64,000 nt of DNA, taken from contig JALGQZ010000007.1 of assembly GCA_023105745.1 (NCBI GenBank), positions 50,759,569 to 50,823,568 of the forward strand. Reading direction: 5' to 3'. The translations under genes and the position numbers were made by a program. Shown one piece after another: positions 49,534-57,309 of this stretch. The notes under the pieces were generated by a model, which saw only the letters and a list, made by a program, of their open reading frames with translations, did not search any database and was not told the origin of the DNA. Numbering within the stretch: the stretch's first letter is position 1; the number at the start of each line of letters is the position of its first letter. The stretch is from Austropuccinia psidii (taxonomy: Eukaryota > Basidiomycota > Pucciniomycetes > Pucciniales > Sphaerophragmiaceae).

Positions 49534-50660
49534 GTTAACAATGTTAAAAAATGACAGACAAAAAAATGTTGTATTTTTCAAGGTTTATTTACCTTTAGCA
49601 GGCCCTTGTACAAATTTATGGTCTATACTCTTTGGTAATTTGCCTTTAGAGTTTACAACTGGGTTAATAACAGTGATTTTCTGTTTCTCAATCTGTTTTG
49701 GTGATCCAACTGGTTTTGTTGGAGCTTTTCTGGGTTTTTTGGCCCTTGGCACGGCTATTGGTGTCAAATCTTTTGAGTTGATTGTCACTTCACTGTGTCT
49801 TTTCTGCTTGCCCTTGGTTTTTGGCAGCACCTCTCTGTCTTCTGAGGCTGTCACAGATGGATTTCCTTGTGACTGGGTTTCTAATGGAATATAGTCTTTG
49901 TCCACTATTCAGAAAAGATATTTCAGATTGTATATCAGTATTTTATGATAAAACAAAATGATTATATTCAATTCTACTGTTATTTTTCGAAATTTTTGAG
50001 GTTTTTATGTTTTTTTTAATTGTTTTTATGTGTTTTTATTGAAAAATAACAGTTTTTTGAGTTTTTCACTTATGTTTTATAAGTGAAAACTGTAATATCC
50101 AAGTGTTTTGTGAATGATTCACTTGGATATTATTGTGTTTTTTTTATATAAACACGTCAAATTTATTAAATTATAAGAAATTGGATTTGTTATTATAAAT
50201 ATTATAAATAATATTTATTATAACACTTGATATTGATTAAAAATATCAATTAATTACAAGTTTTCACGTCAATTTGAGTGATATCTTGTTTTTAAAGGAA
50301 ATATTTAATTAAAATATTCCTTATAAATAATAAAAAATTATTTTATTATTTAATATTTATTAATTATTTATTAATAAATTGTTTCTATATTAATTTTCAC
50401 GCACTTTGGTGAAAAATAATAGTAAAATGAATAATATACTGTTTGTATATTATTATTCTTATTGAAATTTGAATAATACTGTTGTATTATTATCAAATTA
50501 CGTGGAAATTATTGCAATATAATAAAAAAGAGGATATGTACTCTTACTCTCAACAAAAAATATTTATAATATATATTTTTTGGAGCAAAAATTTGTATAT
50601 ATAGTATATGATTCTAAAAAATAATGATAAAGATGAAAAAAATTCGAAATTTTACTTACT
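48819..50660 (-). CDS. RE-2 spliced accessory protein, start codon made by splicing
   Basis: Model on the minus strand: exon 1 ends at 50660 in ACTAACA before a perfect donor GTAAGT; intron 1 is 50659-49905 (755 bp, ending CTGAATAG); exon 2 is 49904-49593; intron 2 is 49592-49514 (79 bp, AAAG|GTAAAT to CTCTTAG); exon 3 is 49513-48819. Joining exon 1 to exon 2 gives AAC-A|TG-G, an ATG in ideal context. The frame then runs unbroken over intron 2 to a stop, 335 aa. Intron 2 contains the gag-pol ATG (49533), and exon 3 is in the +1 frame of gag. The product has a basic Lys/Pro N-terminal part, an acidic segment (QEDTEEEELEQ), a Trp/Leu-rich helical domain (QVLQIHKLLRDLFTWSM; KQMAWMKLMTEMQGW) and a basic end. 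No family is recognised. RE-1 has the same layout. Confidence 0.7.
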
Positions 50661-50735
50661 GTTAGTAAAATATCTTTTAAATGACTGAATTTTACGCCTA
50701 ATTCAGTTCAAACACGTCCAATAAGGTTGAAAAAC
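49906..50735 (-). other. RE-2 leader: ATG-free, with strong consecutive hairpins
   Basis: About 830 bp without a single sense ATG despite 75-80% A+T by eye. Two adjacent perfect inverted repeats stand out: 50063-50073 with 50079-50089 (11 bp, loop gtttt) and 50093-50105 with 50120-50132 (13 bp, loop of 14). An alternative pairing joins 50049-50056 to 50086-50093. In LTR elements this position often holds packaging or dimerisation signals; that role is inference. Most of it would be removed as intron 1 of the accessory transcript. Confidence 0.65.
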
Positions 50736-50754
50736 CACGGCCAGGCCCCCAAAA
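50736..50754 (-). other. RE-2 primer-binding site
   Basis: The plus strand reads CACGGCCAGGCCCCCAAAA before the LTR start, identical over 18 bases to the RE-1 site. On the sense strand TGGGGGCCTGGCCGTG follows the LTR after three T, in the position of a tRNA primer site. Confidence 0.75.
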
Positions 50755-51074
50755 TGTCAGGGTGAGTCTATGTAGTAGCTTAAAAATAGTAAATACAAGC
50801 TAGTACTATGACTGTGACACGTCAAAATAAATAAAAAATGAAATCTTCAGGTCCTACTGCTACGTGGTAACAGTGGTGATGAGTCTATTGAGGACCTGGG
50901 TTGCAATGCTCTAATATCTTTGACTGTAAAGAAACACTACAATAATTATATTCTAATTATATCTTAAATAATTCTAAGGACACTACTGATGAATAACAGT
51001 CTTGTCATGTAAGAATAATGGTAATGTAAGATAAGATGATGGGTTTTCAAGGGAAAAACCCTCCTTTTTATATC
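50755..51074 (-). repeat. 5' LTR of RE-2, truncated to 320 bp
   Basis: It matches 31758-32077 without gaps, with two differences noticed. Identity stops abruptly at 51074, just beyond the TATA-type sequence GATATAAAAAGG (sense, 51074-51063). U3 upstream of the TATA box is therefore gone while the expected R-U5 remains. The DNA beyond is unrelated and richer in GC. Confidence 0.9.
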
Positions 51075-51450
51075 ACCAGGGCAAATCTTGCGTCAATCGT
51101 TGGCGATTTACTTCACGTCGCACCGCGGTCAGTATAAAATCTTGCTTCAGTCTCGTTAGTGTCACTTTATAGTCACTGGATTTAGTGGGTCACGTCACGT
51201 CAGCGTCAAGACAACGTCAATCGTCACATGTGTCACATGAGAATGTCACTCAAAGCCCAAACCCGTTTCAACACTATTCGCAACGTTCGGGTAATTTCAC
51301 CTAATAGCTTCTGCCTCCCCAACGCTTAGCATGCTTACGCGCCCGCACCACCCTCCAGATGAGACTCTGACACTGCCTGCCCCCCCATCTCCGTCCTCAC
51401 CACTCCTTACGCTTTCACACCCCCACCCTTACCATCCTTACGCTTGTGTA
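51075..51450. other. Junction region rich in CGTCA motifs
   Basis: Immediately after the RE-2 break the DNA becomes GC-richer. Within about 140 bp (51088-51225) CGTCA occurs at least six times, including a cacgtcacgtcagcgtcaag run. CGTCA is the half-site of CRE/ATF-type bZIP factors; whether it is used here is unknown. No open frame is supported. Confidence 0.45.
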
Positions 51451-51910
51451 GTGCCCTCCCGACATACTCCCGACACTGGTTACAATCCTTACGCTCGCGC
51501 AGTGCCCTCCTGACATGCTCCCGACGCTGCTTACAATCATTATGCTCGCGCAGTGCCCTCCCGACATGCTCCCGACACTGCTTATGATCCTTACGCTCAT
51601 GAAGTGCCCTCCCGACATACTCCCGACACTGCTTACGATCCTTACGCTCGCGGAGTGCCCTCCCGACATGCTCCCGACACTGCTTACGATCCTTACGCTC
51701 ATGAAGTGCCCTCCCGACATACTCCCGACACTGCTTACAATCCTTACGCTCATGAAGTGCCCTCCCGACATACTCCCGACACTGCTCACCATCCTTACGC
51801 TCATGAAGTGCCCTCCCGACATGCTCCCGACACTGCTTACGATCCTTACGCTTGCCTAGTAGGTACCCTCCCGACATGCCTCCGACGCCGCTTACCATCC
51901 TTACGCTTCC
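51451..51910. repeat. 51-bp tandem repeat array, about 9 copies
   Basis: Units starting gtgccctcccgacat begin at 51451, 51502, 51553, 51604, 51655, 51706, 51757 and 51808. A variant ninth starts near 51863 after a 4-bp insertion, and a partial unit precedes the array. Units differ at few positions. The period is divisible by three, so open frames appear on both strands throughout; those are by-products, not genes. Each unit holds the core tcccgaca-ct--ttac-atccttacgc, also found in the array at 56752. Confidence 0.95.
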
Positions 51911-51925
51911 GTACTACATCCATAG

Positions 51926-51949
51926 TGTACGGTGGCTTGTTGGCGTACA
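51926..51949. repeat. Hairpin repeat H1 (24 bp)
   Basis: TGTACGGTGGCTTG then TTGGCGTACA: the outer GTGTACG/CGTACAC arms are perfect and the inner part is degenerate. It is the most diverged of five related 24-bp palindromes, placed 16 bp after the 51-bp array and 457 bp upstream of the gene at 52407. Confidence 0.7.
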
Positions 51950-52307
51950 CAATGGACGCCATCGCCGAAATATGCTGAGTGGCCTTCTCTGCCAACAGGA
52001 CCTCAGGGGAAATTGGTCAGTATATTCACAATATTGTGGTTAGGGTTTAAATCATGAGACTCGCAAATTAAAACCTAATAAGTGGACTATTTAAGACAAG
52101 AATTGTGTCTCCTTTTTCGCCGACAAAACCATTTTATTTCATATCATTCAAATGGAACACTTTGCTTAGTCCTTACCTCATGAGCGTTCAATAGTTCAAA
52201 AGTTGACTTTAGTAGGTTTCTCACTAGTCAACTTTATTCAATGTCTCACAGGGAAGTGATTTCATTTGCATGATATGAAATAATTTGCAAAACATCGCCT
52301 CCTTCAA

Positions 52308-52340
52308 TTTCCCGCCAAATCGCATTTTGCAAATGCGATT
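52308..52340. promoter_or_regulatory. E2F-like site and 23-bp palindrome in the promoter of the gene at 52407
   Basis: TTTCCCGCCAAA (52308-52319) resembles an E2F/DP or MBF-type site. It runs into a perfect palindrome, AATCGCATTT-TGC-AAATGCGATT (52318-52340), ending 66 bp before the ATG. Two further TTTGCA words lie just upstream (near 52266 and 52284). The perfect dyad suggests binding of a homodimeric regulator; this is inference. Confidence 0.55.
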
Positions 52341-52406
52341 ATTTTACTTCCACCTAGTTATCAATCAACTCGTCACCATCTATTTGCTTACTAAACTACC
52401 TCCGCG

Positions 52407-54647
52407 ATGGCCCAAACCCCGGGAAATTCAACGGAATTTAATGAACGACCAACTTCAGCCCCAGAGAGTGGAAGTGAAATATCTGATATGGCCAGTAGTC
52501 GTGAATTAGGCATTGAAGCAGAGAGCCAGTCACATGAAGATAATCAAGATCCACCAGTTCTTCGAGAATGTGAGTATACATCCATCTTGAGTATTTCTAA
52601 TCTCTCAAAACCTGATATTGTGTCATAGCCTTTATTTCAGGTCAACCTCCAAGCTCTCAGAAACCGAATTTTAAAACTTATGAGAAGGAAAAGACTGTTG
52701 AACCTTGTGCACCAACAGAAGATGATGGGCAAGATGATGTAATTTTCAGTGGGGAGGTGGAAATTATATCCAAGGAACAATTTGTCTCCAACATTGCTCA
52801 AACAATCCCAAGGCTCGAGAAAATCCAAAATGATAGTAAAATTCCTGATTATGTGCGTCAAAAGATTGCTGAAGCCATGAGCCTGCTCAAAATGGATTTG
52901 AACCGTAAGTCCATTACTAATTCAAAACAAAGTTGATAAAAATAGCTGCTTACAATATATGGGCAGGTGTGGAGGTGGGAGAATCTCTACCTGAAGGATC
53001 TCGAGTCGTAATTGGATTTCCAGGCAAAGGATTAGGAAAAAGACCAAATATACATGCAACCAAAAAAACCAACAAAAAACGCCGTACCTTTGAAGCCGCA
53101 AAGGATTCCCGGGATCAAGGTGATGAAATGATCAATGTTGAAGGGGACGATATTGATAATGAACCTCCGCATACTGAACCCCCCCCATACTCAATGAAAC
53201 AATCCATGCTGAAGCTCCACATACTGAAAGCCCCCCGATACCCAATGAAACAATGCATGATGCAACCCCTCCCGCCTCTCCTCGGAATATTCAAGCCCCT
53301 CAAGAAAGGGAAACAATTAAACATGATACAATGGGACGAGATATGACTGATATAATTCCCGACGCTGAGCCCGAAGTGTCATCCGCTGCGAATTTTCAAG
53401 GAATATTTTTATCCCGCATGGAAGAGTTTGCAGGCATTTTGAATTATCATTCCAATATTTCTCAACAATCATGGAAAAGGGGGCTTGATAATATCAATAG
53501 GATTTACAAAAATAGATGGGACAATTTACCAACAAAGGATGCTCATACATTCCTGCCCGTTGGTATTAAGGTGATCAGTAACCGAGATCTTAAAATGTCG
53601 GCTTGGCTGCAGGACCTTGAGATGGCAGGTGAGTTTTTTTTTATCTTTGTGCATGATACTTGATTATTGGCTGTTGACTGGTGATATAAATTGCAATATA
53701 CAGGGTTAGATTTTTTTAAGCCAACTGAAACAGAAGCGTTTTTTGATTACAACATTTGGAATCTCAAATTGATGAAGGAATCAGCTAAACCTCCCGATAA
53801 TCTCCCCAAATCTGAACACTCCTTCTTCAAAATGGTTCAGAGCCTTCTTTACCCCGCGAATCCAGTTAAACATTTTTGGGCAAATGTTATGTTTGAATCC
53901 ATTAGTTTAGTCTCATACGATGTGATTGCACCCAAACCATATGTTGCACCAACATCAAATTCGACCGATCCTCTTGGACTCGAACGGGGAGCAGTTGAAT
54001 ACCTTGCCTCCTGCTTGAGTAAATCGAAGCAACGTGCAACCCAACTCAGCATTGAAGGTGGCGGGGCTGACAATGAGATATCCACAAAGCCGCACAAGAA
54101 CCTGGAGGATCTAATGGATACAGTTATCCATTTGATGATTGCGTACAACATGGTACGTGCACATACAAAGGTCGAAGTTAATGGCATCAAAGGCAAACTC
54201 ACGAACTCAAAAAAAAATGAGGCCATCAAAGATCTTTTGGCGTGTCACAAGAATGTCGGAATAAATCGAATTTGCTATGGTATATTAGCGGCATTCTGTG
54301 CGGCGGGGGTTCGTGGTTTGATGGTATGCTCAGATGACTGGAGAACAAGCTCAGTTAAAGGGGCTTTATCACTAATTGACATTTCCGCAAAACTTTCAGA
54401 GGGTAAAAATCTAGTGGAGCCAGTGTGGCTACGTACTAATAAGTATATATGTAATTTACTGAATAAAAGTTTCTTCTCATCAGAGTCTTTTAACCCCACT
54501 GTACCTCTTAGATTTGAATTTGCACGATGCTTAGTATTAGACTTTGGTGATGCCTGGGTGGCGAAATGCGGTCTTGGTTCAAGTGATGAGGTCACCTTGA
54601 CGGTACCCAGGTCAGCTAAACTCACAACCAGGATTGACCCGTTTTAG
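52407..54647 (+). CDS. Unknown rust protein, 4 exons, one frameshift in a C run
   Basis: Model: exons 52407-52569, 52641-52904, 52967-53628 and 53704-54647, with introns of 71, 62 and 75 bp (donors GTGAGT, GTAAGT, GTGAGT; acceptors TTTCAG, GGGCAG, TACAG). Phases agree at every junction except inside exon 3, where frame is lost at a run of eight C (53179-53186). One extra base there would keep the whole model open to the TAG at 54645-54647, about 677 aa. This is either a real mutation or a homopolymer error. The N-terminal third is acidic and disordered and holds a twice-repeated Pro-rich segment (PHTE-PP-P-NET). The C-terminal 314 residues look globular (SEHSFFKMVQSLLYPANPV; HKNVGINRICYGILAAFCAAG; RFEFARCLVLDFGDAWVAK). 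I recognise no domain and no catalytic motif. It is followed 576 bp on by the Tet-like gene in the same direction. Confidence 0.75.
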
Positions 54648-54764
54648 ATTAGCTTTGTACTAGATAGATTGTAATTTAATTTTGCAAAGTTATTTATGAA
54701 TTTAATAATCATGACTTCCTATCCTACTACTGCCGGATGCCACAGTCTGAGTACCAATAGTAAT

Positions 54765-54788
54765 TGTACGGCGGCATGCCTCCGTACA
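54765..54788. repeat. Hairpin repeat H2 (24 bp)
   Basis: TGTACGGCGG-CATG-CCTCCGTACA pairs over ten positions with one mismatch around a CATG centre. It lies 117 bp after the stop of the gene at 52407. The direct relative at 56697 follows the next gene at a similar distance. Confidence 0.8.
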
Positions 54789-54861
54789 TCATTGCAAAGA
54801 CTCCGCCAAGACGCAAGCTGAGTCAGGCTTTGTGCCCGCGAGTAGCACACTCGGGGGCATT

Positions 54862-54889
54862 GCGGGAAGTCGCGTTTATCACTTCCCGC
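54862..54889. other. Inverted repeat with GCGGGAAGT arms
   Basis: GCGGGAAGT (54862-54870) and ACTTCCCGC (54881-54889) are perfect 9-bp arms around a 10-base loop, in the spacer between two genes. A second inverted pair, ATATTGCA (54963-54970) and TGCAATAT (54983-54990), follows. The arms resemble the E2F-like word near 52308. No RNA gene is claimed. Confidence 0.5.
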
Positions 54890-55223
54890 CAGCCCATAAT
54901 AGGCAAATTGTTACTGTGTCTTTCAAGAGGACTGGGATAACTAGGGATCCGCAGGAGGATGCATATTGCATTTGCGTGTGCTTGCAATATTCCAAATGGT
55001 TGGATTGGAAAGTGATTGCATGGGAACATCAATGTGTAAAATTGAATAATGCACTATCCACTGCAATTTTCAGGTTCAGGTATTTGAGATCGTGAAGTTG
55101 CCAAGGTCAGGCATGAGCTTTCTTTTTAGCCGCAATTAAAAAAGATTCATCCACCGCAATCCAATTTAGGTGATATTAATAAATCAGTAATCATTTGGTT
55201 TCATTTCATTTTCTGCTGCAAGC

Positions 55224-56567
55224 ATGCCATTCACGAAAAAAGGAAAAGAGCGTAAAAGGGAACTCGCGAGAAAGCGTCGGGCTGAGGAAGGAAAGTGTGA
55301 GTTTCTCACTTAATCTCAGTGTATATATATAGATATATATATATGCTTCCACATTTATGTGGCACCCTCATTGGGCCCCACGGAAGAACATTGGCTTTAG
55401 TCGGTTCAGATTGTGCCAATGTCCTGTGGGCTCTAAAGGGAAGTCAAAGGATGTGTGCCGAAGAAAGCTCCTTGGCAGTATCTGATATCTTTTGTGCTTC
55501 AACACATAGTGATCCCGCAACCACTCGGGAATAGTAGCAGATCCCAAAAGACAAATGAGCGCAAAACGACCCGAATGAATAGGTTTTTTTCCTCCTCTCG
55601 CCCAACAGCACAAATATCAATGCCAGTATCAGCAAATATCACCCCAAGTGAAATTCGGAGGGTGGTGGATGTCAATCAGATCAAACGCATTCACTTTGGC
55701 CGTGTGGCAATTTTCTCTTCAACCGGATTACTCATTGCCCTTGTTGAATTCCGACCATTCACAACAATGAGTGAAGTCGAGGTCAATCAATGGGATGAAT
55801 TATCACAATTCTTATTTCGCGAAAAGAGGTTCACTGACCCTATTGCAACAAATGGAGAATTACTGGAGGGATTTATGTTCGCGATTGGGTGGCGCAAATG
55901 CACCACGAAGAATGAACAATTTGGTCTGTATGGTAGTGCTGGCAAAATTGAAAATGCAAAAGATGAATGGCGGGACCGAGGTGCCAATCTTAGCTCGGTG
56001 GGTCGCATTCTAGGTCAATCCTTACGATACGTTGGGGATAATTTATTTCAGAAGATTCAAAATTGCTACAACTCATTGGGGGTTCCGTCTTTTGATCAAG
56101 TCAAGTATGAAGGCAATAATCCCGCAAATCAGGGTGCATGTGAGTTTGCTTCGGCACTCACTTTCACCATGAATGGATTCAAAAACGCACCTCATGTTGA
56201 TAAGGATGCATCGCTGTATGCTTCGGGATGGTGGTTTCAAGCTGATAAGCGGACCGGCCAAATTCAAAGAGATGCGTCAAAGCGGTGTACAGGGGGAAAA
56301 TTGATTTTCCCAAATGAGCATTTTTGGATTGATCTATCCGCATGTCATGGGCTCATTCAGGTAGTGTGGGCCAGTAGTACATTTGTTCATTATACTGATC
56401 CAGCACAGGACAACGAAAGCACGACACTAGTGGGTATGTCCGCACAATGCTCAAGGAGGTTGGCAAAAACAATGCGGCAAAAAAGCCATGGCTATTATGA
56501 GATTGCCGAGAGAGCGGGCTATCAAATCAGGGATGGTAATACAATCTCATGCCAATTCAAAGAGTGA
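55224..56567 (+). CDS. TET/JBP-like 2-oxoglutarate/Fe(II) dioxygenase (Tet-like)
   Basis: The main exon is open to the stop at 56567 and encodes the fungal Tet-like domain. Members of this family oxidise methylated or modified bases in DNA using Fe(II) and 2-oxoglutarate. The HxD iron motif is in NAPHVDKDAS (H codon 56193, D codon 56199), the distal His in FVHYTDP (56388, 65 residues later), and the basic candidate for 2-oxoglutarate binding is in QCSRRLAK. Conserved blocks GWRKCTTKNEQFGLYGS, GGKLIFPNEHFWIDLS and HGLIQVVWASSTF are present. A likely first exon starts at ATG 55224 (MPFTKKGKERKRELARKRR, basic and NLS-like) and ends before GTGAGT at 55297. How it joins the main exon is unresolved: the downstream frame is open from 55437, and phases do not fit a single simple intron. 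The catalytic part appears intact. Confidence 0.82.
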
Positions 56568-56696
56568 GGCAGTCAGAATAGCAGCGTGATTGGTAGATGA
56601 TGGTGGGGTAAGGCAGAGGACAATATACACCAGGATTGGATGGATTCGAGTGCGGGAGATGGGGTGTCTCACAGGAAAAAGGGGTGAAGTGGATTA

Positions 56697-56720
56697 TGTA
56701 CGGAGGCATGCCATCGTACA
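56697..56720. repeat. Hairpin repeat H3 (24 bp)
   Basis: TGTACGGAGG-CATG-CCATCGTACA pairs over ten positions with one mismatch. It lies 129 bp after the Tet-like stop and 31 bp before the second tandem array. Confidence 0.8.
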
Positions 56721-56751
56721 TATGCCAGGTTTGTTGCTCTTGTCCAGGATC

Positions 56752-57309
56752 CCAACGCTTCACACGCGAATCCTTATGCTTGTGCAGGTGCCGACAATGC
56801 TAAAAGTTTCTTACGCCTATGCGGGGTGCCAAGGCTTCACACGCCAATCCTTACGCCTGGGCAGGTTCCCGACAACTCACACGCCAATCCTTACGCCTGT
56901 GCAGGTTCCCGACAGCTCACACGCCAATCCTTACGCCTGTGCAGACTCCCGAAAGCTCACACGCCAATCCTTATGCCTGTGCAGGCTCCCGACAGCTCAC
57001 ATGCCAATCCTTAGGCTTGTGAAGGTTGCCAAAAATGCTGACAATTTGTTATGCCTGTGCAGGCTCCCGAAAATGCACACGCCAATCCTTACGCCTGGCA
57101 ACCTCCCGACAGCTCACACGCGAATCCTTAGGCTTGTGAAGGATGCTAACAATGCTGACAATTTCTTACGCCTGTGCAGGCTCCCGACAATTCACACGCC
57201 AATCCTTTCACCTGTGCAGGCGCCCGACAGCTCACACACCAATCCTTACGCCTTTTCAGGCTCCCGACAGCTCACACGCCAATCGTTACGCTTGTGAAGG
57301 TTCCCGACA
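56752..57309. repeat. 37-40-bp tandem repeat array, about 14 copies
   Basis: Most units read approximately ccgacagctcacacgccaatccttacgcctgtgcaggctc (40 bp). At least three are a shorter variant with aatgctgacaatttcttacgcc (units near 56791, 57031 and 57150). Units are more diverged than in the 51-bp array. The shared words ctcccgaca and atccttacgc, in the same order and strand, suggest a common origin. Open frames across it are repeat by-products. Confidence 0.92.

Larger units (their letters stand above)
31758..51074 (-). mobile_element. RE-2: Ty3/Gypsy chromovirus, interrupted by RE-1, 5' LTR truncated
   Basis: On the minus strand: truncated 5' LTR (51074-50755), PBS (50754-50736), an AT-rich leader, a spliced accessory gene overlapping gag, gag-pol (from 49533, resuming at 38111 left of RE-1, ending 33284), a polypurine tract and a complete 3' LTR (33259-31758). 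RE-1 sits inside gag. Without RE-1 the frame would run through apart from three in-frame stops. The 320 bp present in both LTRs differ at two positions that I could see, so RE-2 is older than RE-1 but still young. It inserted next to AGGAA in the RE-3 leader; the matching flank is lost. Confidence 0.93.

Noticed and set aside
51407..51978. Open frames of 114-163 codons on both strands in the 51-bp array
   Set aside because: The repeat period is a multiple of three, so absence of stops in one unit keeps every frame open. No independent evidence of coding.
55319..55534. 71-codon frame before the Tet-like catalytic exon
   Set aside because: It begins in a TATATA run and does not continue into the catalytic frame; at best part of it could be an exon, which I could not place.
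51451..57309. CRISPR-like regular repeats
   Set aside because: The units are directly tandem without unique spacers and the genome is eukaryotic with spliceosomal introns.
51451..57309. A KDZ transposon around the Tet-like gene
   Set aside because: No KDZ transposase, SWIM or plavaka-type sequence is visible in the window; association is only by analogy.
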